64,000 nt of DNA from Azorhizobium doebereinerae UFLA1-100. Its GTDB lineage: Bacteria; Pseudomonadota; Alphaproteobacteria; Rhizobiales; Xanthobacteraceae. Positions 8,805 through 17,333 of the stretch are shown one piece after another. The notes below the pieces were generated by a model. The model was not told where the DNA came from. It did no database searches and was given only the letters and a program-made list of their open reading frames with translations. Positions within the stretch are counted from its first letter, which is position 1, and each line of letters begins with the position of its first letter. The stretch lies in contig NZ_AXBA01000015.1 of assembly GCF_000473085.1 (NCBI RefSeq), positions 106,217-170,216 on the forward strand, read 5' to 3'. The translations under genes and the position numbers were made by a program.

Positions 8805-10211
8805 TTATTTCCCGAGTCCCGCCGCGCGGGGCAGCCAGAGGGTGAGTTCGGGAATGTAGGTGATGGCGAGGAGCGCCAGCAGCAGCGGCACCAGCCAGGG
8901 CAGGATGGCGATGGTGGTGCGCTCCACCGAGAGCTTGGCCACCCGCGCCAGCACGAACAGCACCATGCCCAGCGGCGGGTGCAGCAGGCCGATCATCAGG
9001 TTCAATGTCATCACCAGCCCGAAATGGATCGGGTCGATGCCGAGCTTCAGCACGATGGGCAGCAGGATCGGCACCAGGATGGTGATGGCGGCGATGGTGT
9101 CGATGAAGCAGCCCACCAGCAGGATCAGCAGGTTGGCCAGCGCCAGGAACACCCATTTGTTCTGGGTGAAGCCGAGGATGGCGTCGGACATCACCTGCGC
9201 CGCCTGGCTGGCGGTGAGCAGCCAGGCGAAGATGGAGGCCGCGGTGACGATGAACAGCACCGAGGCGGTGGTCTCGATGGTGTCGAACGTCGCTTTCGCC
9301 AGCGCCCTGAGGGTCATGGAGCGATAGCGCACGAGGCCGAGGAACAGCGACCAGATCACCGCCGCCACCGCCGCTTCCGTGGGCGTGAACCAGCCGAGCG
9401 TCATGCCGCCGATCAGGATGATCGGCGCCATCAGCGCCATCACGGCGGAGAAGTCGAAATACCAGTCCGCCGCCAGCAGCACCGCCAGGGCGATGAGCAC
9501 GGAGGTGTTGATGGAGAGGCCCAGTTCCACCAAGGCGTAGACGCCGAGCGGAAACAGCGCCACCACGCCCACCTCGATGCCCGCCCCGCCGAGCCGCCGC
9601 CAGGAGAATTTGGCATCGCTCCCCCAGCCGTTGCGGCGGGCGAAGAAGGCCACGGTGGCCATCATCAGCAGCGTCATCACCGCGCCGGGAACGACCCCGC
9701 CCAGGAACAGCGCGCCGATGGAGACATTGGCCAGCATGCCGTAGATCACGAACGGCAGGGACGGCGGGATGATCGGCCCGAGCGTGGCGGAGGCGGCGGT
9801 GACGCCGACCGCGAACTCGGTCGAATAGCCGTGGTCCTTCATCGCCTTGATCTCGATGGTGCCGAGGCCCGCCGCATCCGCGATGGCCGTGCCGGACATG
9901 CCGGAGAAGATCACCGAGCCGATGATATTCACCTGCCCGAGCCCGCCGCGCATCCACCCCACCAGCGCCACCGCGAAGGAATAGATCCGCCCGGTGACGC
10001 CGGCGATGTTCATCAGGTTGCCAGCGAGGATGAAGAAGGGCACGGCGAGCAGCGGAAAGCTCTCCACGCCCGCGATCATGCGCTGGGCGATCACCACGTC
10101 CGGCACCGTGCCGGAGACGAGGATATAGACCAGCGAGGCCGCGGCCATGGCGATGGCCACGGGCACGCCGCAGATCATGAGGCCGAGAAAGGCGCCGATG
10201 AGCAGCCACAT
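8805..10211 (-). CDS. dctM: TRAP transporter large permease subunit (DctM family)
   Basis: This is the large, channel-forming membrane subunit of a tripartite ATP-independent transporter, which uses an ion gradient to import organic acids or sugar acids delivered by DctP. Family motifs are present: VPFFILAGNLMN, VIFSGMSGTAIADAAGLG, SATLGPIIPPSLPFVIYG, FTPTEAA, and LMIGLLHPPLGMVLFV near the end. At 468 residues it is longer than the usual ~425. The extra length is an additional hydrophobic stretch (LIALAVLLAADWYFDFSAVM) around residues 240-265, before the FTPTEAA motif. It starts three bases after dctQ ends. The substrate cannot be read from this subunit. Confidence 0.93.
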   Translation of the reverse strand: MWLLIGAFLGLMICGVPVAIAMAAASLVYILVSGTVPDVVIAQRMIAGVESFPLLAVPFFILAGNLMNIAGVTGRIYSFAVALVGWMRGGLGQVNIIGSVIFSGMSGTAIADAAGLGTIEIKAMKDHGYSTEFAVGVTAASATLGPIIPPSLPFVIYGMLANVSIGALFLGGVVPGAVMTLLMMATVAFFARRNGWGSDAKFSWRRLGGAGIEVGVVALFPLGVYALVELGLSINTSVLIALAVLLAADWYFDFSAVMALMAPIILIGGMTLGWFTPTEAAVAAVIWSLFLGLVRYRSMTLRALAKATFDTIETTASVLFIVTAASIFAWLLTASQAAQVMSDAILGFTQNKWVFLALANLLILLVGCFIDTIAAITILVPILLPIVLKLGIDPIHFGLVMTLNLMIGLLHPPLGMVLFVLARVAKLSVERTTIAILPWLVPLLLALLAITYIPELTLWLPRAAGLGK

Positions 10212-10214
10212 GGT

Positions 10215-10784
10215 TCAGCCCTCCGTGCCGTCGAACGCTTCGGGGCGTTCGAGGACGCTGTAGCCGCGCCGCAGATTGGCGACCGCCACCTGGATGGCGC
10301 GCAGCAGCATGAGGGCGAAGGCCGCCAGCACCGCCCAATAGACGATGCCCTTGGAGGCCTGAATCATCACCATGGGCTCGTCGCCGACGAGGCCGATGTA
10401 GCGCCACATGAGCCAGCAGGCATAAGCGAAGAAGGCGATGCGCACGGCGTCCACCAGGGTCGCCGCCACCCGGCCCGCCGCGGGCGGAAGGAAGCGGTAG
10501 AGCAGGTCCACCTGGATATGGCGCGACAGGCGCACGCACATGGCCGAGCCGAGGAAGACGACACCGACCAGGCTGTAGCTGGCCATCTCCTCGGTCCAGC
10601 TATAGCTGTCGTTCAGCACGTAGCGGGTGAAGAACTGGAGGAAGACCAGCCCCGCCATCACCCAGAACAGGATCAGCGTGATCCAGTCCTCCGGCGCATA
10701 AGGGGAGAGGTCGATCGCGACCTCCTGGTCGAACGTTTCGGCGAGTTCCTCGCCGGTCACGCGGGTATGGACCTCGGCTGTCAT
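10215..10784 (-). CDS. dctQ: TRAP transporter small permease subunit (DctQ family)
   Basis: The 189-residue protein has four predicted membrane helices: WITLILFWVMAGLVFLQFF, YSLVGVVFLGSAMCVRLSR, ATLVDAVRIAFFAYACWLM and IVYWAVLAAFALMLLRAI. It also has the family signature around SWTEEMASYSLVGVVFLGSA. It is the small partner of DctM in the inner membrane. A soluble N-terminal stretch of about 30 residues precedes helix 1. It lies between dctP and dctM on the same strand, 71 bases after dctP and 3 before dctM. Confidence 0.92.
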   Translation of the reverse strand: MTAEVHTRVTGEELAETFDQEVAIDLSPYAPEDWITLILFWVMAGLVFLQFFTRYVLNDSYSWTEEMASYSLVGVVFLGSAMCVRLSRHIQVDLLYRFLPPAAGRVAATLVDAVRIAFFAYACWLMWRYIGLVGDEPMVMIQASKGIVYWAVLAAFALMLLRAIQVAVANLRRGYSVLERPEAFDGTEG

Positions 10785-10855
10785 CGGCGCTCCAAGGCAA
10801 TGGGATCAGGACAAGGGAAAGGGGGATGCCGCGCCGGCCCGGCCGGCGCGGGCGC

Positions 10856-11857
10856 TCACATGGTGCTCTTCAGCGCCTGGATGCGGTCCCAGTCCGCCTT
10901 GCGATAGCCGAAGCTCTCGAACGGGATGGTCTTCATCACCGTGTCGCGGAAATCGCCGGTATCCACCTCCACGATGTTGAGCCCCTTCTCCTTGAACAGC
11001 GCGATCAGTTCCTTCTCGCGCGCGGCCACCTCGCCGCTGGCCTTGGCGGCGGCCTCCTGCGCCACGTCGATGAAGATCTTGCGGTCCTCGGGCGAGAGCT
11101 TGGCCCACAGCGAGGGCGAGAGGACGGTATTGAGGTGATCCACGATATGGCCGGTGAGAATGATGTTCTTCTGCACCTCGTAGAACTTCTTGGCCTCGAT
11201 GGTGGTGAGCGGGTTTTCCTGCGCGTCCACGGTGCCGTTCTGGAGCGCCAGATAGACTTCGGCGAAGGCGATGGGGGCGATGTTGGCGCCGCAGGCCTTG
11301 GGCATGGCGAGATAGGCGGGGGCATCCGGAACGCGGATCTTCAGGCCCTTCATCTCGACGCAGGTCTTGAACAGCTTGTTGGATGTAGCCTGGCGCACGC
11401 CGTAATATGTAACCGCAATGATGTGATTGCCGGTCTTGTCTTCATATCCCTTGGCGAGATCCTTGAAGACGTCGCTCTTGGCATAGGCCAGCAGATGCTG
11501 GGCGTCGCGGAACGTATAGGGGTAGTAGGTGACGCCGATGGGCGGGTAGGCCTTGCCGGCGAAGCTGGAGCCGGAAATGATCATGTCCACGGTGCCGAGC
11601 GTCAGGCCCTGGTTGATGTCGCTCTCCTTGCCGAGCTGCGAGGAGGGATAGACGTCGATCTGGTAGCGTCCGTTGGTGCGCTTGGCGATCTCCGCCGCCG
11701 CCCAGACCGAGGCGGTGTGGAACGGCTCCGAGGGCTCGTACACATGCGCCCATTTCAGTTTCGTCTGAGCCGCCGCGGGCACGGCGGAGAAAGGAATGAC
11801 GGCCGTGGCGCACGCAATCGCAAGCGCGGCCGCAAGGCCGCGGGAGATCAGGGACAT
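10856..11857 (-). CDS. dctP: TRAP transporter periplasmic substrate-binding protein (DctP family)
   Basis: The 333-residue protein begins with a clear signal peptide (hydrophobic AAALAIACATAVIPFSAV, cleavage near AAAQ) and continues as a DctP receptor. Motifs seen are KLKWAHVYEPSEPFH, the GTVDMIISGSSF region, and MKGLKIRVPDAPAYLAMPKACGANIAPIAFAEVYLALQNGTVDAQENPL; in this family the conserved Arg of KIRVP contacts the ligand carboxylate. GGAGG lies 7 bases before the ATG. It is the first gene of the dctPQM operon. A 16-bp motif shared with the edd promoter lies 42 bases upstream, so a sugar-acid ligand is a reasonable but unproven guess. Confidence 0.93.
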   Translation of the reverse strand: MSLISRGLAAALAIACATAVIPFSAVPAAAQTKLKWAHVYEPSEPFHTASVWAAAEIAKRTNGRYQIDVYPSSQLGKESDINQGLTLGTVDMIISGSSFAGKAYPPIGVTYYPYTFRDAQHLLAYAKSDVFKDLAKGYEDKTGNHIIAVTYYGVRQATSNKLFKTCVEMKGLKIRVPDAPAYLAMPKACGANIAPIAFAEVYLALQNGTVDAQENPLTTIEAKKFYEVQKNIILTGHIVDHLNTVLSPSLWAKLSPEDRKIFIDVAQEAAAKASGEVAAREKELIALFKEKGLNIVEVDTGDFRDTVMKTIPFESFGYRKADWDRIQALKSTM

Positions 11858-12207
11858 GGGCTTCCTCCAGCATATGGCTCCGGCCTTTTTGGCCGGTTAA
11901 ATCGTTTTGATCGGCAGGCAAGCGCCGCCGGAAAACGACCGCCATCGTACTATGCGGATGCCGCTGGGCAAGCCGCCGCATCGGGGGCGGCGGGGCCGCA
12001 AGCCTGGGGCAAGCTCAACATGATCTAAGAAAAGTACTGTGACGACATCTGTGCCAAGTAAATAATATCATGTTGCATAGCACCATTAGGTTGTGTTTTC
12101 AACTATAATAATTTCCATTATGTTGTCACAAATCAAATTCAGGCGCTTTATCGATCGTTGATCGTGTGCTTATTCTGCGCATCTTCCTTTGATTGTAGGG
12201 TGCTGCA
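11858..12207. other. Divergent gene-free region with an AT-rich patch
   Basis: These 350 bases lie between dctP (minus) and the chemoreceptor gene (plus). The dctP side holds a small hairpin (CCGGCC 11880-11885, GGCCGG 11891-11896, T-loop) and the candidate operator at 11899-11914. From about 12020 to 12180 the sequence turns strongly AT-rich against a GC-rich background, with a TATAAT at 12104-12109 that lacks a well-spaced -35 box. No gene is seen. Confidence 0.5.
11899..11914 (-). promoter_or_regulatory. Candidate LacI-type operator before the TRAP operon
   Basis: AAATCGTTTTGATCGG (plus-strand reading) matches the edd-upstream site at 966-981 in 14 of 16 positions. Read on the gene's strand it is a CG-centred imperfect palindrome (ATCAAAACGATTT). 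It lies 42 bases before the dctP start codon, where a repressor could block transcription. Confidence 0.4.
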
Positions 12208-13887
12208 GTGAAGATCCGAGATCTGAAAATTGCCCACAAAATCGCGCTGATCCTGGCGCTCGTGGGCGTCATTACTGTAGCCGCTGTGGTGTATCTGAAC
12301 GCCCGTACCTCGGCCATCATCTCCCGCTATGCCTACCTGACCGAGAACCAGGAGCCCGCGCTCCTCGCGCTGGTGCGCGCCAATATCCGCACCAACAATT
12401 TCGAGTCCGGCCTCCTGACTTCCATCGCTTTCGAGAAGCCGGACATCGACGCCACGATGAAGACCCTCCTCGCCTACAAGAAGGAAGTGGACACCATTCT
12501 TGCGGATACTGCGCGTCTTGATCCGCAGAATGCGGATTTCTACACGCGCTACGCCCAGTCGTTCGATCCGCTGTTCAACGAGATCGTCCGCGGCGTGGAA
12601 CTGGTCCGCGCCGGCAAGGTGGAAGAGGCCCGCAAGATCGCCCAGACCGTGGTGCCCCAGATCGCCGCCGCGCGCCGGTCCTCCACGCCGGTCATCGACA
12701 AGGCCGGCAAGGTCATCCTGGAGAATTCGGACCAGCTGAAGAGCGAGACGGAAACCGTGCGCCTGACCAGCTATCTGCTGATCGGCGGCAGCACCATCCT
12801 CGCCATCATCCTCGGCTTCCTGGTCGGCCAGTTCACCATCTCGCGCCCCATCAGCCACCTCGGCGGCCTGATGCACCGCCTCGCGGACGGCGACCTCACC
12901 GTGAATATCGACGACCAGGACCGCAAGGACGAGGTCGGCGCCATGGCCAAGGCGCTCAGCGTCTTCAAGGACAAGTCCATCGCCGCCACGGAGATGGAGC
13001 AGCGCCAGAAGGAGATGGAACTGGCCGCGCAGCAGTCCCGCAAGGCCGAGCTCGCCAAGCTGGCCGCGCTGTTCGAGACCGCCGTCGGCGGCATCGTGAC
13101 CACCGTCTCCGCCGCCACCGGCCGGATGGAGAGCGCCGCCTCGTCCCTGTCGCAGACCGCGGCCACCACCCGCACGCTCTCCGGCGAAGTCGCCTCCGCC
13201 TCCGATCAGGCCAGCACCAACGTGAAGTCCGTGGCGGTCGCCGCCGAGGAACTGACCAGCTCGGTGTCGGAGATCGCCCGTCAGGTGCAGTCGTCCAGCC
13301 AGATCGCGTCGGAGGCCGTCAGCCAGGCGCAGCGCACCGACAGCCGCATCACCGAACTGTCGCAGGCCGCCGGCCGTATCGGCGACGTGGTGGCGCTCAT
13401 CACCGCCATCGCCTCGCAGACCAACCTTCTGGCCCTCAACGCCACCATCGAGGCGGCGCGCGCCGGGGACGCCGGCAAGGGCTTCGCGGTGGTCGCCTCC
13501 GAGGTGAAGGAACTGGCCACCCAGACCGGCAAGGCCACCGAGGAGATCGGCGACCAGATCTCGCAGATCCAGACCGCCACAGCCGATTGCGTCGCGGCCA
13601 TGAAGGAGATCAGCGACACCATCAACCGCATCTCCGGCATCGCCCAGGCCATCGCCGCGGCGGTGGAGGAGCAGGGCGCGGCCACGGCCGAGATCAGCCG
13701 CAACATCCAGCAGGCCGCCACCGGCACCGCCCAGGTCAGCTCGAACATCGCCGAAGTGACCCGTGGCGCCGCCGAGACCGGCGAGGCCTCGGCCGAGGTG
13801 CTCCAGTCGGCGCGCGCGCTCGGCCAGGAAGGCGAGCACCTCAAGGTCGAGGTGGAGCGCTTCCTCGCCACCGTCCGCGCCGCCTGA
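12208..13887 (+). CDS. Methyl-accepting chemotaxis protein
   Basis: This is a 559-residue inner-membrane chemoreceptor. Transmembrane helix 1 is around residues 12-31 ([19 protein letters not shown]). A periplasmic helical sensor of about 155 residues follows, then helix 2 around 188-211, a HAMP linker ([20 protein letters not shown]) to about 265, and the long signalling coiled coil. The hairpin tip that contacts CheA/CheW is intact ([20 protein letters not shown], about residues 405-425). There is no C-terminal CheR-binding pentapeptide. The start is a GTG with TAGGG upstream. No other che gene is nearby, so it is an orphan receptor. The ligand is unknown; the four-helix-like sensor gives no hint. 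Confidence 0.92.
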   Translation: MKIRDLKIAHKIALILALVGVITVAAVVYLNARTSAIISRYAYLTENQEPALLALVRANIRTNNFESGLLTSIAFEKPDIDATMKTLLAYKKEVDTILADTARLDPQNADFYTRYAQSFDPLFNEIVRGVELVRAGKVEEARKIAQTVVPQIAAARRSSTPVIDKAGKVILENSDQLKSETETVRLTSYLLIGGSTILAIILGFLVGQFTISRPISHLGGLMHRLADGDLTVNIDDQDRKDEVGAMAKALSVFKDKSIAATEMEQRQKEMELAAQQSRKAELAKLAALFETAVGGIVTTVSAATGRMESAASSLSQTAATTRTLSGEVASASDQASTNVKSVAVAAEELTSSVSEIARQVQSSSQIASEAVSQAQRTDSRITELSQAAGRIGDVVALITAIASQTNLLALNATIEAARAGDAGKGFAVVASEVKELATQTGKATEEIGDQISQIQTATADCVAAMKEISDTINRISGIAQAIAAAVEEQGAATAEISRNIQQAATGTAQVSSNIAEVTRGAAETGEASAEVLQSARALGQEGEHLKVEVERFLATVRAA

Positions 13888-13931
13888 GGCGGGAAATGGG
13901 GGGCGTCCGCCGCCCCCCTCTCGACGCATGA

Positions 13932-13965
13932 AAAACCCGCCGGTCCGTCAGGGCCGGCGGGTTTT
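13932..13965. terminator. Two-way intrinsic terminator between the chemoreceptor gene and purK
   Basis: AAAACCCGCCGG (13932-13943) pairs perfectly with CCGGCGGGTTTT (13954-13965) around a 10-base loop. A-run and T-run at the ends make it work in both directions, which suits the two convergent genes. Confidence 0.9.
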
Positions 13966-13996
13966 GCATTTCATCGGCGGACGGTGCGGCGCCGGC

Positions 13997-15100
13997 TCAC
14001 TCCTCGGCGCAGGCGCGCGCCGCGGCGTCGTCCAGCCAGAGGCGGTTCACATGGCCCATCTTGCGGCCGGGGCGGGCTTCGTCCTTGCCGTAGAGGTGCA
14101 GGTGGGCGCCCGGCTCGGCCAGCAGGCTGAGCCATTGCTCCACGTCGTCGCCGATGAGATTGACCATCTCCGCCCGGCCGAGCCGGCGGGCATCGCCCAG
14201 CGGCCAGCCGGCGATGGCCCGCACATGCTGCTCGAACTGCGAGGTGACGGCCCCATCCTGGGTCCAGTGCCCGCTGTTGTGCACGCGCGGCGCGATCTCG
14301 TTGACGATGACGGTGTCGCGCCCCTGAAGGTGGGTCACGAACAGTTCCACCGCCATCACGCCCACATAGTCGAGCGCGGAGGCGATGCGGCAGGCGATGC
14401 CGCGCGCCTCCCGCGCCGCCTCGGCCTGGATCGCGGCCGGCACGGTGGAGCGGTGGAGGATGTGGTTGCGGTGGACGTTCTCGGTGACGTCATAGGCGGC
14501 GAAGGCGTCGTCCGCGCGCCGGGCGGCGATGATCGAGACCTCGCGCTGGAAGGCGATGAAGCCTTCGAGAATCGCCGGCTGGCGGCCGATGGCAGCCCAG
14601 GCCGCCGACAGGTCGTCGCCGGGCCGGATGGTCACCTGGCCCTTGCCGTCATAGCCGAAGCGCCGGGTCTTCAGCACCGCCGGCAGGCCGATGGTGGCGA
14701 CCGCCGCCTCCAGCCCCGCCAGGTCGTCCACGGCGGCGAACGGCGCGGTGCCGATGCCGAGGTCGCGCACGAAGCTCTTTTCCGCCAGGCGATCCTGGGT
14801 AATGGCCAGCGCCTTGGCGCCTGGCCGCACGGGCACGCGCGCGGCCAGGCGCTCGGCGGTCGCCAGCGGCACGTTCTCGAATTCGTAGGTCACGACATCG
14901 ACGCCAGCGGCGAAGCGGTCCAGCGCCGCGCCGTCGTCATAGGCCGCGCAGGTGTGGGCGTCGCTCACCTGGAATGCCGGGCTGTCCCGGTCGGGGCAGT
15001 AGATGTGGGTCTTGAGGCCGAGCGGGGCGGCGGCGAGGGCGATCATCCGCCCCAGCTGTCCCCCGCCGAGGATGCCAATCGTCGAACCGGGCTTCAGCAT
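13997..15100 (-). CDS. purK: N5-carboxyaminoimidazole ribonucleotide synthase
   Basis: PurK makes N5-CAIR from AIR, ATP and bicarbonate in purine synthesis. The 367-residue ATP-grasp protein opens with IGILGGGQLGRMIALAAAPLG, has the KTRRFGYDGKGQ ATP-binding loop, and carries the catalytic NEIAPRVHNSGHWTQDGA block. It begins two bases after purE ends, so the pair is co-transcribed and probably translationally coupled, and PurE uses its product directly. It ends at the two-way terminator shared with the chemoreceptor gene. Confidence 0.96.
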   Translation of the reverse strand: MLKPGSTIGILGGGQLGRMIALAAAPLGLKTHIYCPDRDSPAFQVSDAHTCAAYDDGAALDRFAAGVDVVTYEFENVPLATAERLAARVPVRPGAKALAITQDRLAEKSFVRDLGIGTAPFAAVDDLAGLEAAVATIGLPAVLKTRRFGYDGKGQVTIRPGDDLSAAWAAIGRQPAILEGFIAFQREVSIIAARRADDAFAAYDVTENVHRNHILHRSTVPAAIQAEAAREARGIACRIASALDYVGVMAVELFVTHLQGRDTVIVNEIAPRVHNSGHWTQDGAVTSQFEQHVRAIAGWPLGDARRLGRAEMVNLIGDDVEQWLSLLAEPGAHLHLYGKDEARPGRKMGHVNRLWLDDAAARACAEE

Positions 15101-15102
15101 GA

Positions 15103-15585
15103 TCAGGCCGGCCGCTCCGCGACGGCGTCGGTGCGCGCGGCGCGCCAGGCGTCGAGACGCTCGGCGAGGTCGGTGTCGGACAGGGCGAGCACGGCGGCGG
15201 CCAGCAGCGCGGCATTGGTGGCCCCGGCCTTGCCGATGGCCAGGGTGCCCACGGGAATGCCGGCCGGCATCTGGACGATGGAATGGAGGCTGTCGACGCC
15301 CTGGAGCGCCTTGGATTCCACCGGCACGCCGAAGACGGGCAGGGGGGTCAGCGCCGCCACCATGCCCGGCAGGTGCGCGGCACCGCCGGCGCCGGCGATG
15401 ATCACCTTGAAGCCTTCCGCCTTGGCGCCCTTGGCAAAGGCATACATGCGGTCCGGCGTGCGGTGAGCCGACACGATGCGCGCGTCAAACCCCACGTTCA
15501 GTGCTTCGAGCGTCTCCACAGCATGGCGCATGGTGTCCCAATCGGACTGGCTGCCCATGATGACGGCCACCGGCCGCTGCCCCAT
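15103..15585 (-). CDS. purE: N5-carboxyaminoimidazole ribonucleotide mutase
   Basis: PurE rearranges N5-CAIR to CAIR. The 160-residue protein shows the class I PurE signatures [27 protein letters not shown] with the catalytic His, and [17 protein letters not shown]. Two in-frame ATGs exist, at 15594 and 15585. GGGGAT sits 8 bases before 15585, and [12 protein letters not shown] matches the usual family start, so the shorter form is preferred. It precedes purK with a 2-base gap. Confidence 0.95.
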   Translation of the reverse strand: MGQRPVAVIMGSQSDWDTMRHAVETLEALNVGFDARIVSAHRTPDRMYAFAKGAKAEGFKVIIAGAGGAAHLPGMVAALTPLPVFGVPVESKALQGVDSLHSIVQMPAGIPVGTLAIGKAGATNAALLAAAVLALSDTDLAERLDAWRAARTDAVAERPA

Positions 15586-15700
15586 CGCGATCATCCCCGC
15601 AAAGGAAAGCGCGGCTTTATCGGATCACGGCCCGCGGAGCAAGGGGCAAACCGGCAAGCGCCAACGGCCGGCCGGCAACAGGGGCAGGGCATGCCGGGTG

Positions 15701-16651
15701 CTACGCCAGGGGATCGGGAGCGCGCTTGCCACGCCCGCCACCGCTGCGGGCGAGGCCCGCGCTCGGCGCGTCAGGCGCCATCACGTCCTCCGCCATCACC
15801 GAGCGGTTGCGCCCGCCGGTCTTGGCGGCATAGAGCGCCACGTCCGAGCGCTTCACCCATTCGTCCACATTGTCGTCCGGATCACGCTCGGCGACGCCGA
15901 TCGAGATGGTGATGGAGATCTCCTGATTGCCCGGCAGCATCACCGCCGTGTTGGCGATGTCGAACCGCAGGCGCTCGGCCTCCTCATAGGCGTCGGCCTC
16001 GGAGATCTCGGGCAGCAGGATGGCGAATTCCTCGCCGCCGACACGGGCGGCACGGCCCGCGTAGGCCGAGATCGCCTTGGCCACCGCGATCAGCGCCAGG
16101 TCGCCGCCATCGTGGCCGTAGGTGTCGTTCACGTGCTTGAAGTAGTCGATGTCGAGCAGCAGCACCGAGGCGGGAACGCGGTTGCGGATGAGTTCTTCGG
16201 CCTTGAAGAAGAAGGCGCGGCGGTTGAACAGGCCGGTGAGGAAGTCGCGGGTGGCCAGCCGCACCAACTCGCGCTGGGCCTGGTTCATCCGCTCGGCGGC
16301 GCGCAGGCGGGCGTAGAGTTCGGGAAGGGCCGGCGGCTTGGAGACGAAATCGTCCGCGCCGGAATCCAGCGCTTCCACCAAGTGGCCGATGTCGGTGTTG
16401 GACGACATGGCGATCACGTACAGCGGGCGCCCGGCATTGGCGATCAACCGCGCTTCCCAGCACAATTGCAGGCCGGAAATGCCGGGGATTTCGAAGCTGG
16501 TCATGAGCACATCGACTTCGGCGCCGCTATGCAGATGCGCAAGGGCATCGGTGCCGTCACCAAAGGCAGCGACCTCATGCCCGTTATCGTGGAGCATCTT
16601 GGTCATCAGCTTGAGGGTGACGCGACTGGCGTCGACCAATACGATCTGCAT
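15701..16651 (-). CDS. Diguanylate cyclase with a degenerate receiver domain (REC-GGDEF)
   Basis: The 316-residue protein has a receiver-like domain (about 1-118) and a GGDEF domain (about 130-295). The GGDEF active loop is intact (RVGGEEF, residues 203-209), as are the metal and base contacts around DIDYFKHVNDTYGH, so it should make cyclic di-GMP. The receiver is not canonical: Asp7 and Lys105 are kept, but the second acidic residue is Ala8 and the phospho-acceptor position, read by alignment to the LLDxxMPG block, is Ser52 (TSFEIPG). The allosteric RxxD inhibition site is also absent (Ala196, Gly199). Signal input would therefore not be ordinary phosphorylation. The gene is preceded by an unusual set of dyads at 16683-16787. 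Confidence 0.9.
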   Translation of the reverse strand: MQIVLVDASRVTLKLMTKMLHDNGHEVAAFGDGTDALAHLHSGAEVDVLMTSFEIPGISGLQLCWEARLIANAGRPLYVIAMSSNTDIGHLVEALDSGADDFVSKPPALPELYARLRAAERMNQAQRELVRLATRDFLTGLFNRRAFFFKAEELIRNRVPASVLLLDIDYFKHVNDTYGHDGGDLALIAVAKAISAYAGRAARVGGEEFAILLPEISEADAYEEAERLRFDIANTAVMLPGNQEISITISIGVAERDPDDNVDEWVKRSDVALYAAKTGGRNRSVMAEDVMAPDAPSAGLARSGGGRGKRAPDPLA

Positions 16652-17333
16652 AACTCTCGGACCCTTTTACGATAGGGACATCCATACATGCGACGGCATG
16701 TCTATCGCATGGCACGAGTATGTATGCGCCAATCAAACACAGTTTTGCGCATCACCCGATGCGCAAAAGCAGCGCCTTAACGCTGCTACGCTTCGCATAT
16801 TCAACGACACGTGAGATGAAATCAACTGATTATCGCTCAGTCGTGCTCGCAACTTGCTTCAAATTGGATATACTTTACCGTATCCGTGCAACAAAAAGAT
16901 GAAGGTACTCCGCAAGAGACGCTTTTGCGCTGCGGCGGAAAGCCCCTCATCTCCCTTCCTCGACGCGAAGTCGGGCAAAAGCACTGTCTTTGTGCCGCCG
17001 ACCACTCGTCCCGACCCGATGCCCCCCGCATCGCGCGGATGGAATTCGGCCTTCCGGCGGAAGGTGAAGGCGCCGTGACGCACGACACGGCGGCCGGCGA
17101 CATCATGACCGGGGACGCGTCTCGATCATCCGTCGGCCCCTCCGGTGGGAAACGCCGGACGAGCGTCCGCGTGCTCGGGCACAGCCGCGATCGTCATTGT
17201 CCTGCATGAGGCTTGGGCGAGGCTTTCGGCGGCGGCGCGGGGGTCGATCACCGCCCTCGCTTTCCGGCGCGATGTCCCAATGCGCCGCCTTCCCGCGTCC
17301 GCGCGGAGCGGACGGGAGGGCGTCCTGCCGGGC
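16652..17333. other. 682-base gene-free region with dyads, before the GGDEF gene
   Basis: No convincing gene is seen here; short open frames on both strands have no family resemblance and no good ribosome sites. The part nearest the GGDEF gene (16680-16890) is AT-rich and packed with inverted repeats, described separately. A further dyad is GGATA (16866-16870) with TATCC (16881-16885). The far end, beyond the lpxXL-like stop, holds GTCCGC (17297-17302) with GCGGAC (17308-17313), flanked by TCCC and GGGA, a possible transcription end for that operon. Confidence 0.55.
16683..16787 (-). promoter_or_regulatory. Structured leader of the GGDEF gene (tandem and overlapping dyads)
   Basis: In transcript order towards the GGDEF gene: arms 16781-16787 and 16768-16774 (AGCAGCG/CGCTGCT, followed by four T); arms 16758-16768 and 16743-16753, a perfect 11-bp stem (TTTTGCGCATC) with a 4-base loop. 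Then come overlapping alternatives between 16726 and 16683: CATACAT with ATGTATG, CATGCGA with TCGCATG, and ACATGC with GCATGT. The last three cannot all form together. An RNA switch or a multi-site operator are both possible; which is unknown. Confidence 0.4.

Noticed and set aside
12104..12109. TATAAT taken as a sigma-70 promoter of the chemoreceptor gene
   Set aside because: No -35 element at 16-18 bases; in an AT-rich patch such hexamers arise easily.
16886..17209. 107-codon plus-strand frame in the gap before the lipid A cluster
   Set aside because: No ribosome site, no recognisable family, and competing frames of equal quality on the other strand; treated as non-coding.
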